Shown in pieces: positions 33,641 to 45,934 of a DNA stretch of 64,000 nucleotides (its first letter is position 1; every line of letters starts with the position of its first letter). A program made the position numbers and the translations under genes. Source of the DNA: Ryuthela nishihirai (taxonomy: Eukaryota; Arthropoda; Arachnida; Araneae; Heptathelidae); NCBI GenBank assembly GCA_038380435.1, contig JAWZYU010000668.1, positions 1-64,000 of the forward strand. Reading direction: 5' to 3'. The notes beneath the pieces were generated by a model. The model worked only from the letters and a program-made list of their open reading frames with translations, was not told where the DNA came from and made no database searches.

Positions 33641-34391
33641 TGTCTTCCCGTGGGAAATTCGTTTTTTCTAGTGTTTGGAGTAGAGCTACGCTGAATGATT
33701 TTGCAATGTCCACGTCGTTTTACTATTTGCTTTACATCACTCAGTGCCTCCTCCAGAGGGTTTTTCCAATTCTTTATTGTGTGGGTTCTATGTGAGGGTT
33801 TTTTGGGGCTTTTCGAGAATTGGGGACTTCTGGTGTGTCGCTTTTCAGGAAATATCTGTTAAATAGTTTGATATATTTGCTGGATTTTTGAAGGATTTCT
33901 ATGCGGAGAAAAATAATCTAAAATGAGGAAGAAAGGTCTTTAGCACATGTGAAAAGAGTAATTGGAAGCTGAGATACAGCTACGTACAATAAAGTGCATA
34001 TAGTAATATTCTAAGGTGAGGCCTAATGAAAGTGAAGAGATATCGTAAATGAGCTTTCCTGAAGTTATTTCCATTTATGAAGTAGATAAAATCTTTGCGG
34101 AATGAATAATAAATAGGAAAGTGAGAGTATTTGAAGAGTAAAAGTCGAAAATGACAAAAATATTAAATAAACAGTAATGGTATCTTATTATACATACTCT
34201 ACACGTTTCTTTTCTTCGTCCCCCCATAGCAAAGGCTGAGACAAGTCTCTCGCAGGGCAGAATACGTCCTGCGAGGGAATCAAATCAAAATCTTGAAAAA
34301 GCGTTTACATCCTTTTTCTTATACAGAATACACTCAAAGAAATATCGATTTTCCAGCAAAGGGTGCAAGAACTTTAATACAAATTTTCTTT
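33641..34391. other. No gene recognised
   Basis: AT-rich single-copy-looking sequence. An 85-codon frame at 33,538-33,795 overlaps repeat R4 and has no recognisable domain. Confidence 0.45.
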
Positions 34392-34629
34392 AGGCTTGGA
34401 AAGGACGCCGTCCGTAGGATGGGACGTTAAGACGTGGCCCAGTGTGTAGAGGGAGCCATACCCTGTGCACTTTAGAGAACATACTGGATGGTCTTGACGA
34501 CAACCTACCATCTGTCTCCTAACAGCTGCTCCAGTGGATCCCCTCCCTCAATATCCTCTGAGCCTTCTGGGTTCTGGTGACCTGGCCATTAACCCATGGT
34601 GTGAAAAAGAGTGCCGCTCAGAAGTAAAT
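34392..34629 (+). mobile_element. SINE1, 5'-truncated
   Basis: Body from GGCTTGGAAAGGACGCCGTCC to GCCGCTCAGAAGTAAA. It lies between the tandem units and the right arm and has no partner in the left arm. Confidence 0.8.
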
Positions 34630-34999
34630 ACCATAATATCCATCTCTTTGATTTGACTTTGGTAAACTTAATTTAAATAGGACAGTCAGTATGGCATTCG
34701 CACTCCACCAGGAGTTCCAAGTGGCAAGCCACAAAACCATCAAGACTGCTGTCCTCACGACTGGCCTACGAGATGCCCATGTTCAGACAGCACTTGTCTG
34801 ATCCGTCCATGCCTAAAAATTGGAAATTCCTTTTTCTACAACTCCCAGAATCCGATGGAAGGTTACTACCTTTCCTAGAGCACCTACAGAAAATATTAAA
34901 GGAAAACAAAAATCACAAATAACTAGAAACATGAGATTATTTAATCACAACTATATAAGCTTTGAAGTGTACGATGGTAACCCTTTATCGGAATTGTGT

Positions 35000-35015
35000 G
35001 GCTCTCATAAGAGCA
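35000..35015 (-). terminator. Histone-type stem-loop, right copy, weakened
   Basis: Minus-strand TGCTCTTATGAGAGCC: the same stem-loop as 20,162-20,177 with the outermost G-C pair lost. The purine-rich GATAAAGG that follows is retained. Confidence 0.6.
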
Positions 35016-35075
35016 GTTTGTGAAATGGAGTTACTCCATTTGCCGATCTTCTGATTAGATGCATATTCTAGGCAG

Positions 35076-35312
35076 TCAGTCGCTTCTTGAAGTGCTCCAT
35101 GTTTCAAGTAATTGCTGAGTTAATGGAGGAGACGGATTTGAAATAACTGGGAGAACAAATAATTCTTCGTGCTCCCTCATCCACTGCTGTAAATCCTCTT
35201 CTCTCTCTGCAGCAGGAGGCAGTGCTTCAGCAATCTCTCTAGGCGACATTTCTGGTGGATGAGAATCACCAACAGGTTCAATCGGCATAGCGGAGCAACG
35301 TCTGAGGCGCAT
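35076..35312 (-). CDS. Right-arm copy of the unrecognised 78-residue protein
   Basis: Same length and frame as 19,865-20,101. Differences are Leu2Arg, Gln17His, Ala37Glu and Val39Asp, with two synonymous changes, so substitutions fall mostly on amino-acid-changing sites. Conserved parts include MSPREIAEALPPAAE, LQQWMREHEELFVL and the whole carboxy-terminal 38 residues. CCAAT boxes upstream are kept; the stem-loop is slightly damaged. If the gene is real, this copy is the more likely to be losing function. Confidence 0.45.
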   Translation of the reverse strand: MRLRRCSAMPIEPVGDSHPPEMSPREIAEALPPAAEREEDLQQWMREHEELFVLPVISNPSPPLTQQLLETWSTSRSD

Positions 35313-36102
35313 GTTGACTCCTCAGCGACAGACAATCTATTATGATGCACGTTCTGGCCAAGCTTTAGATCAGCCTTCTAAGATACAAGTCTTGATCTTT
35401 CAAGATCATTCCCTATTGGCCGATTAGGCTATGTCTAATACTATTTAACTATCCGGAAGACAGTTAGTTAGGTAGACAGCTTTGATTGGTGGAAGAAGTA
35501 GGCTCTACTAGTTGCCTCGAAAAGATTATTATTGCTCTGTTATCACGTGGGGGTGGGAGTAGCGAGTGGGTATCAGGAACGAAGAGAGGAAGGATGGGTT
35601 TGGTGAAATAATATACCATCATTGCTTATTCTCCACAGAAATACTACGTTCTTTTACTTTTTCTTTCAGGATTTAATGCTCTTATAGAGCTCTGCCAAAG
35701 ATTTGAAAAAGTCTGACTACGTTCTATATTTAAAACTGAAATATTTTCCACAAATTTACATGATTCTTTTTGTTTCGTTTTTTTTATCAAAACCAATTAA
35801 AAATTTTATAAAAGAAATCATCAACTGGAATTTTACTTTGCAGACATATAATTTTTGCACAAATTTATAAACTTTTCCAGCAGAAAGTATATGCATACTG
35901 TTAAAAATCGGGTATAGTGTTACATATGAAAATTTGAAGTTGCACGCAATAGACTTTCCCAGTTTTACTGTTGACCTGTATGTTATTACATTGGTTTCCT
36001 TTATTATTTTAATTTTTTACAACTGTTTCTCTTCCCATAGAGAAATTAAACTCTTTTTTTTGCTCATAGAAACACTAAGGAAATAACAGAGTACGCATAT
36101 TC

Positions 36103-36401
36103 GTTATCTCCACAAAATTCCCCGCCCTGCCCAAAATCAATAGGGCACACCGATGCTTGTAAAGGCCGCCATCCGTCGGATGGAACGTTAAGCCTTGGCC
36201 CCGTGTACAGGACAACCATACACTGTGCACGTTAAAGAACACGCTGGATGGCCTTGACGGGCTGCTGCCAGGTGTCCCCCAACAGCTGTTCCATTGTGTC
36301 CCCTCCCCCAACCTTCTCTGAGCCTTCAGGGTCCATGTGACCTGTCCATTTAACCAATGGTGTGCACAAAAATGTGCCGCTGAGAGGTAAAACAACCCAA
36401 A
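36103..36401 (+). mobile_element. SINE1, right-arm copy with target duplication
   Basis: Flanked by GTACGCATATTC at 36,091-36,102 and 36,402-36,413, the inverse of the left-arm duplication. The 3' terminus GTAAAACAACCCAA is intact. Confidence 0.9.
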
Positions 36402-36870
36402 GTACGCATATTCTGAATTGTCTAATTTCGAATTTCCATCCTTAAAAAATGCAGTACCAAATGGAAAATCCGTTAGGTGTGTAATTTAGTTTCCCATATT
36501 CACCAGAAGCAACATTGTGTTTTAATATGTATCTGTAGTTCGAAACATTGAATTCCTGAAATTATATATTTAGCATAAGAAATTTTTTGTTGGGGTTTGG
36601 TAGGATTTCTGGACCAACGTAGTTTTGGGTTTCATTCCTATAGACGCTGTTAAGTAGTAATATCTTGGGTGTCCCATGTCCTGTGAGATTTCAGATTCAG
36701 TTGCTCGGGTTCAGTGGTTATTTCCCACGCCAACAACCCATCCAAATCACAAATCACATAAATATCACAACACCTTGAAAAATAACAAAAAGTTGCCAAC
36801 ATATTACTACGTAATAAATTTAAGAAACATCTCCAATTCTTTACAATACATTTTAAACTACACCACTGTA

Positions 36871-37083
36871 CAGTGGGTCAAAAAATTATCCGAACGCTCT
36901 TTTTGTATACAAAGTTCAGAAAAAACAACTGGCAACGATTTTTTTAGAAATTAATGATCTGGCAACCTTCGTGTACCGTACACGAAGGTTGCCAGATCAT
37001 TAATTTCTAAAAAAAATCGTTGCCAGATTTTTTTCTGAATTTTGTATGCAACCATAGCGTCCGGATTCTTTTTTGAGCGACTG
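36871..37083. mobile_element. Palindromic Tc1/mariner-type MITE, right arm only
   Basis: 213 bp, flanked by TA at 36,869-36,870 and 37,084-37,085. Ends are CAGTGGGTCAAAAAATTATC and the inverse CAGTCGCTCAAAAAAGAATC. The centre is a near-perfect hairpin around GGCAACCTTCGTG. The left arm at about 17,870 has one TA and no element (CTACTGTACAGTAG context). Confidence 0.92.
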
Positions 37084-37085
37084 TA

Positions 37086-38088
37086 CACTGTTCATCACAC
37101 AAAATCGTATTAACTGGAACATTTACACCAAATACACCTCAACACTAGAAATATCAAATACCCTATATGTACACACAACATACCTACACGAAAAACTAGA
37201 TAAAAAAAGTACAACATCATACTTAAAAAAAAGAAACCAATCCTGCTATTCTTAAATAGTTTTTCTCCAAACCTCAATTAGAAATTTAAAAAAACACAGC
37301 TCAAAAGAAAACTGGATAAATTACACAGATTGAATTATTTTTAAACCTCTTAAGAGTAAAGGAAATTGAAATGAGAATCAACAATAAATTATATTTAAGT
37401 GAGCTACATAACTCAGAACTTACGATAATTTCCGCTTCCTTTCTGCGAAACTGTCACTTTACATTATCAGATTTAAACATTATTCCAACATGGAAATTTT
37501 TTCTCACCAAATATCTAGACTTGATTAATAATTTCACCGTCTAATACAGGAAACAATTTACATCAGATCTACATATCATGAAATTCAAATCTTATAAGAA
37601 ATCTCTCTCATATCAACTGCATTTTACACTTAAAATATGCTCATATTTTCAATAATACTACATATACGTTGCTACTTTGACGAAACAATATCATGCACTT
37701 CCGGTTATCGAAATAAGCTTTATGCGATATAATTGTTGGAAATTCTCGTATTTCCGGCGACGCGAAGAACAATAAGAAGCGGTTGCGGAGTATAAAAAAT
37801 AGATTTGGAATTTTCAGACGTATACCTGATTTGAAATCCATATATTGCGATAACAGACGTTATATAGCGAATGCTTAGTCACAGTGAGGTAATTATCAGA
37901 GTTTATAATTCAAATAGGAAACGGGAATAAACGTGTGAAGATCGCGCAACGGGAGGGGGGGGGGTTAAATTTTAATGAAGCAAAGAGTGGATATCACTTT
38001 TACCGAAGGCGGAAGTTTATAAAAAAAACCGTGAAGCCGTATTTATGAAAAGGAAGTAGGTTAAGTCTACGATTTAGCATTCAAATTA
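37086..38088. other. Arm sequence without gene
   Basis: Reverse complement of about 16,890-17,860. A 66-codon frame is open in both arms (17,121-17,321 and 37,641-37,841) but has no recognisable feature. Confidence 0.5.
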
Positions 38089-38368
38089 TGAGATATATTA
38101 TAAAATGTTTCAACAGGATTCTGAATAGAAAGTAGTTGATTATGAAATAATACAAACTCTGAAGATTGGATATTACACTATGACTTTTAAAATTATTTTT
38201 TATATTTAAGTTATTCATTGTCAATAATTTATTTTGAAATTTTGAGAGGTTTCATAATTAGTACATTAAATCCGGTCTTAGGGTATTAATTCAACGTTAA
38301 ATGATACTGGGCGGTCCTTCTCGAGGTTTTCCGAAATGCAATTAAAATTCGAATTTTGAATTTCGAAA
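38089..38368. mobile_element. About 280-bp right-arm-specific segment
   Basis: The left arm reads straight across (about 16,878-16,890), whereas here 280 AT-rich bases lie between 'GCATTCAAATTA' and 'AGCTGACAG'. It begins TGAGATATATTATAAAATG and ends in GAATTTCGAAAA. Insertion is likely, but a left-arm deletion is not excluded. Confidence 0.5.
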
Positions 38369-38378
38369 AAAGCTGACA

Positions 38379-38597
38379 GTTGGGTTGTTTTTCCTCTGAG
38401 CGGCACTTTCTTGCACACCATCGGTTAAATAGTTAGGTCACAAGGACCTAGAAGACCCAGATACCGTTCGAGGAGGGGACCCAATGGAACAGCCATTAGG
38501 ATATAGAAGGTAGTCTCCCGTCAAGGCCATCCAGCATGTTCTTCAAAGTGCGTAGGGTACGGCTCACCATTTCCAAGGACGGCGGTCTTTCCAAAAC
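38379..38597 (-). mobile_element. SINE1, right-arm copy of 16,644-16,870
   Basis: Same 5' truncation point as the left copy; 3' terminus TTGGGTTGTTTTTCC. Confidence 0.82.
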
Positions 38598-39451
38598 TAA
38601 GAGCAAAAGCCAGTAATTTAGCAAGAACACAAAGAAATATTTTATTCAAAGTCTAACAGTTAGTTACTGTTCCATAAGTTAGAAGGAGAGTTATACAATG
38701 GTAAAATTAGAATTCTTTTTCAAGATTTGGGAAAGTTAAAGAACTTACTACTGGTAATTTATTAAACATTAATTTTTTGTAATATTTTCTAGTTTGATAA
38801 ATCTGACCTATTAATTATTTTCTTAGACATGTTGCCCAGTTGGAAGTTATTTTTAGTTCGTTTTAAAATGCAATGGTTTATAGGCAGGTGTTCCTATATT
38901 AAGTTTATAAATTCTGCTTAGAAATAAATTTTTGAAAAAAATAAATTTCATATAGAAGGAAAAAGTTTAAATTTTTTTTATGGCGACGTGAGTGATAACG
39001 TATTGATTGGTTATCTCGAATTCAATTTTAATGATTTTATTTGTGACTAAAACGAAAAACGTTCATTAATATATTGTAAATTAGTGGCGTTTCTGGCAAC
39101 CACGTCAGCACTGCGTTTTTCTCGTAATGGTCGATTAGTCATTACCGAAAATTACCCAAATGATTATTAATACATGGTAGAATCATGAAGAGTTTTCTAC
39201 ATTATTTTTTGAGTAACTAGGTAATGGAATTTTCAATTCGTACGTGAAAATTCAGTGTTGTTCACTGTACGTGACAGTGTCCTCTGAAACCAACCAATCA
39301 CAGTTTCTTGACGGGAAAGTTTTCTCGGTGGTCCGATCGAAAGGTGCAACAACTTTCCCGAAAAACAGTTTGTGCCATTTCACATCAGTTCTACTTTGAA
39401 GGAGAGTTATTCAATTGAATTCAAATCAGCTTTATCTTAGTAGTGAACGTA

Positions 39452-39763
<312 letters not shown>

Positions 39764-39764
39764 A

Positions 39765-41826
39765 GAAAAATAAACCAAAAAAAAAACCGTTTTCAGGGCT
39801 AATAAAATGTCTAAAGGATTACCCATCGTATTTGTATTAGCAAATTTATCATTTTATACGTGAACTGCTAAAGGTAAACCAAGTAGGCTATTTAAATATT
39901 TTCTCCAACCGCACATATCACTGCCAGGAATAATAGTTAGTTTCGTTATAGGAACGTATTCAGTGTGTTAAACTATGTTCTTAATTGGTACACTACTCTG
40001 TGATAAACAAAAAATCTTTTCATAAACTATTACATATCGCGTCTTATAAATTGCCACAATACGGGTCTTTCAACTTATGGAAAGCTACCGATTGTTCATT
40101 AATTCATAATTTATTATGAATAATAAAGGTTTAGCGATGTTTCCTCGTACGTTTTATTAGGATTTAAAATCAGTGACGAAATTTACGTGTAATATAATTG
40201 TAATGAAATTAAGTAAGCTTAATGTTTGATTACTAAATGTTTCCAGTGGTGAATATTTCCTTTTTCAGTAAGATACTTATGATGGTTATTTTTCCTATGT
40301 GTAGAGTATAAAAAATGTGATTTCACAATAATTTTTTTGTACGGTAGGGCTTTTTCGCGATGTCTCAAACTTCTCAATCGGACCTCTCAGTGAGCTGCAA
40401 CAGGCAATTTCGGTTGTGTTCGTTTCTCACCTGTAATTTGTGTTTCTTATACTACTTTATAAAATTTTCCCAGTGTGTTATTATTGTTGAATAATTTAAA
40501 TGAAAAGCTTGATATTTCTATATGTCGTAGTTCAATTAGAATAAAAAAAGGGAGCCTGTGTTCCAAAAACTAAAGGCAACTTTTCTGAAAACAGTGCGTA
40601 CTGCACACTCCTGCAATTCGAAAAACCATCAATTAAAATCACTCTAATTAAGTACAAAATAACAAAATGATATATAAAATTTATCTAAATACAGGCCATG
40701 ACATATACGCTTGGAATCTCATCATTGAGGGGCGTATTTTAAGATATGTACAGCATTAAAATGAAGTCATTAACATACGTGGTGAACGGTTTTCTCATAC
40801 CTACATTACTCTTATAAGTGTAGTAGATAAATTAGAACCGCAATTTTTCTCTTGGTTTATGTTATGTTCTGTATGAAACTACATTTTTGAAATACAGAAA
40901 ACTATTCATAAAGAGCAACATGCATATATATATATGTGTGTGCGTGTGTGTGTGCGCGTTCATGCAGTTGGAAATGGAATGTAATGGGAGTGGGAGGATT
41001 TGAGAATAGTGGAAAAGATAAGAGAAGGGAAATTATTTCGGGTGTCTTCTAAACCATTTTGTAAATATATGACATGTCTGTTACGAAGCAGAAATGCTAC
41101 TTGTTTGGTAATGTAGTCATTGGTCGTTCACTGTTCACATTTATCCGAGACTAGTGTTTTTTTCTTTTTTCTTCGTTACTTTGGGAATGTTTATAGTTCT
41201 TGTAATGCATCCGAGTAGGATCACATGTTGTTTAGTAGAATGTAACATGTATAATGAGAAAAAAAATTATGTACTGAATGGTAATACATTGATTAGTACA
41301 CCTGGTATTATTCTTTGGGTTTTCACACTACATAGCATTGAAATTTTGGAATACTAAAACACCAACACTAAATATTAAACATTTTCGTTGCGTGCATTAG
41401 GGAATGATACTCACACTTAACATTTATACGAAACCAAACTGTTTCGTTTTCTTTTTACATGAGTATTTGTGTCTCAGATATGACTCTGTGAGGTATGAAG
41501 AATACTGTTAGGGAAATGTAAAAGGGAAAAAGATGGTGGTGGTAATTATTGTTTGTAGTGGACATCACATTGGTGAAGTTATAGATATATTTGAACCAAA
41601 TATTTCCTTAGTGAAACCTAAATTCTTTTAAGCTAAATTTGAAAACACCACTTCATGAGTCGTGGTGCTGTATGTATACATAGTGAAAGAGAAAAGTTTT
41701 AGGAGATATAAGAAATAGAAAGATATAAATTAGATAATAAAGTCTCATTGGTAATGAGTGAAGATTTGTGAACCATATGTTGAATAACTGATGTAGTGTT
41801 TCCAAATATCAGAATTTCAATACTGA
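39765..41826. other. Outer right arm without gene; H1 deletion junction at 40,348
   Basis: Matches 12,712-15,430 in reverse. At 40,348-40,350 (GGC on this strand) the sequence passes from the H1 downstream flank straight to the H1 upstream flank. A (TG)n tract near 40,934-40,955 extends a tract that is short in the left arm. Confidence 0.6.
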
Positions 41827-41827
41827 T

Positions 41828-42245
41828 CTTGGGAGCTATGTAACAGATATGGTGATATGCGGCATGAGATTAACAGACGAATAGGGATTGCTGCCGGGAC
41901 TTTTAAGAATCTATGGAGAGTGTGGGGAAATAGGCGTATACACCTAAAGACAAAAATTAGACTATATAATAGTTTGGTTCTTTCTAGGGTTAGTTATGGT
42001 AGTGAAACTTGGACGCTGTGTAAACATGATAACAGGAAACTAGATGCTTACGTAGTGTCTTGGGTATTAGGTGGTTTAACTATGTAACTAATGATGAGGT
42101 TAGGTAAAGGAGTCTGCAACCTCCTTTAAGCAGCATATTGTGCAGAGAGAGACTCCGTTGGTTTGGCCATGTTGCCCGTATGAATAATTATAGATTGGCG
42201 AATAGCGTTAGCGTATGGATATGGCGAAGAATTGATATAATTGGA
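41828..42245 (+). mobile_element. RTE-like LINE copy L4, 3' end of ORF
   Basis: Corresponds to the last about 440 bp of copy L2: RHEINRR, GTFKNLWRVWGNRRIHLKTK, SYGSETWTLCK and RERLRWFGHVARM. It has a small deletion after DNRKLDA and a stop after LTM. It begins exactly at the palindrome's outer edge. Confidence 0.85.
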
Positions 42246-42404
42246 GGTTTTTTTTTTGAGATTTTCGGAGCTTTCCGTACCGGGAACATATTACAGTGTA
42301 ATAAGCAACCATTGGCAAAGGTCTATACGATTAAAAAATACATACGGACTGTATTCCGTATGTCCTTCTCTAAACCACCATTCTGCTGCTCGAAAAAATA
42401 TCTG

Positions 42405-42650
42405 GTGAATCAAGTTTAATAATATTCATAAAGTGTTTGTGGTTCGTTTATAAATTCCTTCAGGCAAGTAACTTTGTAGTGAATAATTAATTTACAGTAG
42501 AGGTAATCTAGTTTTCCACTTTTTAGCATGAGAGTTACGAAATTTCAACCGAGAGCTTACTATACAGCACATTATTCTGATTATGGGATATAAATTTTAT
42601 AGTTAAACGCTATTTGTCGCTGTCGACCACTAACGACCGCTTTCATTTCG
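42405..42650 (-). repeat. Inverted copy of 43,925-44,170
   Basis: Reverse complement of the block at 43.9-44.2 kb and of 8635-8885 ('ATTCTGATTATGGGATATAA', 'CTTTGTAGTGAATAATTA'). It is part of about 420 bp that interrupt the LINE 3' flank here but not at 6.8 kb. Confidence 0.65.
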
Positions 42651-42997
42651 GCTCGGATTTTGTAAAGCTCGCTCAGTAGGACTAATGGTTGTCCGAGGAA
42701 AAAAAATTCTTTGCTTAATTTTTGATTTCTTCATTTCGCCATTCGTCGTTACAGTATGCGTATAAATATTTCTATATCGTAAATGATCAAACGGCAGTAT
42801 TTTTATGTACAGGCTTTCAGATCTATTTGCCGATTATCATGGACGAAGTTTGAAACCAACGTCTGATATTCGCAACAAATATATCGAGCTGATAGGGTGA
42901 CGTAACGAGCCCAAGAAATGTCAACTTGGCGATAAATATATAATTTACCCACTACACGGAAACGCATTGTTCAGAGCTAAGAAGAAGGTAATGTACA

Positions 42998-43499
42998 GTA
43001 CAGCGAAATGTGTAATAGAAGCCTTAGATTAAACCACACGGTTGTCCTTTGGGAACACAGGAAAAAGCGTTCTTTACCCCTAAGGACAAAGTTGGCTATG
43101 ACATACGTAAGAGATTCACACCTAGCCTCGATCTAGGAATTTCTCGTTGGACACCACAGGGAAACGCGTACTATGAAAGCCACTTGTCAGGATAGCCTTC
43201 AACAAAAAGTGCGAAAAAAAATATGCCTAAACAAGCAATACCTTTCATTGGTTTAAGATAAGTTAAAATTAATTTATTTTAGTAACATTCAAAATAATTT
43301 ACTTATTGATTTTTATTTAAATATTTCAGAATATTATAAAAATATTAACCAAAATTAAAAAAAGAAATAACTACCAGTTAATATTTTAGGATTAGGAGTG
43401 TTTTAATTTATACACTTTGATTATGAAAGATCTTATAGAAATTATGGTGGCAGCACTTGGATACATCAGAGATGACGTCACGTCCGTGTTTTCGCGATA
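42998..43499 (+). repeat. Single copy of the 0.5-kb module
   Basis: Same start and end as the tandem units at 7098-8113, again keeping KDKV.YDIRKRFT.SLDL in one frame. A single unit here shows that the tandem at 7.1-8.1 kb is a local duplication or that one unit was lost here. Confidence 0.7.
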
Positions 43500-43639
43500 T
43501 CATTTGTAATTCTAATTTACCTGCTATATTCTTCTGTTAATTTCCGTTTTTATTTATAACCACACGTCGCTGACTTTTATTGTGAGTAAGTGATCTCATT
43601 TTTTTTTTAATGTGCGACAATCTGTAGCTGAATTTCTTG

Positions 43640-44614
43640 TTTTGAAAATAATAATTCCACTTTCTCACTGGCATACCACTGAAGATTATTGTTAACCATT
43701 CCAGCTTCTGCAACCATTTAAATACTAAAACAATATTTTTGAAAACCGGGTATTTCAAAAATATTTGATTATGATCTTTAATTAATAATCAGCGACATTT
43801 TTCCATTAAATGCATATTTTAGAGCTTCCAAGTAAGGTTTCTCACTGGCATAGCAAGGAAATTCTGTAGCCGTTCGGTAGGGTACCTGAGAAGCATAGGA
43901 AATTAATAATGTCCGTATCGCGAGCCAAAATAAAGTGGTCGACACCGACAAATAGCGGTTAACTATCAATTTTATATCCCATAATCAGAATAATGTGCTG
44001 CATACTATTTGTTGGTTAGAAACCGACCGAAATTTCTCAGCTCTTACCCATAAAAGTGTAGAATTACATTACTTCTACTCTAAACTAATTATTCACTACA
44101 AAGTTAGTTACCTGAAGGAAAATATAAAAGAACCACAAACACTTCACGAATATTATTTAACTTGATTTAGCTGATACTATTCGAGCAGCAGAGTTGTAAG
44201 TTACAGAAGGACAGGCCGACGTTATTTATCAACAGCAAGGGACTTGCCTATGGCTGCTTATTATACTCAAATCTTTTCGCGATAGGCAAAGCTCTGATAA
44301 CTACAAACCCTCAAAAAAGATTACTTCTTCGCCATATTTTAATAGCTAACGCGGCAAATGGAACAGCGAGAAAAGCGTCGGACGATTTCAATAATAGGCG
44401 AATGACATCCGAGATGACGATTGGGAATGCATTGTTTGCAGAATCGAAAGGATGTGACATTTCCATTGTTTCGTATTCCCAACAGAGGGGTGTGTTTACT
44501 CTTCCGCACAGGTTTTTCGATACCTTCTATACCAAATTTACTAAAAATTATTCATTTAATCTAGTATCTCTTTCAAAAGTTATTTGGATTCACCGTGAAT
44601 ATCTTAAATATCTC
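43640..44614. repeat. Block duplicated from 8350-9324
   Basis: Direct repeat of the left block, with R7 at 43,690-43,865 and the 'GGGAATGCATTGTTTGCAGAATCG' end. It lacks the SINE2 insertion. Confidence 0.7.
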
Positions 44615-44832
44615 ATTTCGGGGAGGAAAGACAATAAACATCACCAAGGCGTGGGTCTGCTTCTCAGCAGTTACGCTAGTGATTCTCTTCTAGGATAAGA
44701 GTGCATTAATGAAAGGTTGTTTACAGCAAAATTACAGACAAGCGTTAAGGACTTCAATCTTATCTACTGTTATGCCCCCACTGAGAATGCCGATGAGGAT
44801 GAGAAAAAAAGTGTTTACAGACTCCACACTGT
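44615..44832 (+). mobile_element. RTE-like LINE copy L5, endonuclease fragment
   Basis: GRKDNKHHQGVGLLLS, a stop in place of Trp, then INERLFTAKLQTSVKDFNLI and YCYAPTENADEDEK. Breaks off at about 44,832. Confidence 0.8.
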
Positions 44833-45348
44833 GTCCCACACACGGATCCTCATACGAGCTTCCATTTCAAAGGAAATTCGTAATTCATTGCTGTCCGAAC
44901 ATGTAGTAACTAGTAAATTTCTTCTATTTTGACGGGAAAGAAAACGAAGGTTGTTATTTTTATGGACAGCAGCATTACCTACTTAAAGAGTTTTCATGTG
45001 ACATGGAACTTGTTCCGTTCGGGCCTCACGTTCTTGACATTTAACATAAACTGGGCCGCACGTAGAATAAGAAATATATATATATATATTTTTTTTTTTT
45101 GGGAGTGGGGGGGGCTTTTACTTCCTGCATAGGTCAACCATGAGTTAACTGATAATTTTTGATATTAACTATTATGGAAATACTTAAGGAAGGTTACTAC
45201 TCTTTTACTATTTTTTTTCAAATTAAAACTTACCGGTTTGGTTTTAAAGAAAATAAATATATAAAGAATTTAAATTTTTATTTTTGAAATTTGAACGTGC
45301 CTTTAATCAGGTCTTGAAAGTGCCATCCAGCCTGTTCTTTTAACATTT
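44833..45348. other. No gene; short SINE1 scrap at the end
   Basis: AT-rich, with a TA-repeat followed by a T-run near 45,078-45,100 and a G-run near 45,107-45,113. At 45,312-45,345 there is a displaced SINE1 scrap (TGCCATCCAGCCTGTTCTTT). Confidence 0.5.
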
Positions 45349-45934
45349 GGTCGTTTCACATCTGAGCGGGACTTTTTTTGCATTCCATGGCGTAAAATGG
45401 CTAGGTCACATGGACCCCGAAGGCTCAGGGAAGGTTGGGGGAGGTGATCCACTGAAACAGCTATTGGAAGACAGATGGTAGCCTGCCGTCAAGGCCATCC
45501 AGCGTGTTCTTTAACGTGCACAGGGTATGGCTCTCCCGCACACGGGGCCACGGCATAACGTCCCATCCGACGGACGGCGGCCTTTCCAAGCCCATTGGTG
45601 TCCCCTGGTGACCGTGGGCATGGCGCTGAATTTTCCAGAGATAAATCGTGGTTAGCACGCTTGGCTACTGATCTAAGGGACCTGGGTTCGAGCCCCGGTA
45701 TTAGGCATGGATGTGTGTGTCGTTTTTCTGCTGAGGTCCTGCCATCCTCTCAGATCTCCTACTGTGGCATATAAACTGACAGGCTCCTGTCAGACCTCTG
45801 TGGCAAGCAGCTGCTTGAAGGGGTATTTATTATTATTATTATTATTAAATCTTAACGCTGACCCAGCTGGGACTGGAACCTGGGAACTGCAGTTTACGAG
45901 CCTGGCGTGCTACCGACTGAGCCACCCCCGCCCT
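45349..45934 (-). mobile_element. SINE1, full length, split by a SINE2
   Basis: 3' part 45,349-45,647, tRNA head 45,852-45,934. The two parts join perfectly if the SINE2 between them and one copy of TAAATC are removed. Confidence 0.9.
45648..45845 (+). mobile_element. SINE2 nested in SINE1
   Basis: Starts in the tRNA head at GTGGTTAGC, lacking the first 15 or so bases, and ends in (TTA)n. Target duplication TAAATC at 45,642-45,647 and 45,846-45,851. It shows SINE2 was active after this SINE1 had inserted. Confidence 0.9.
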
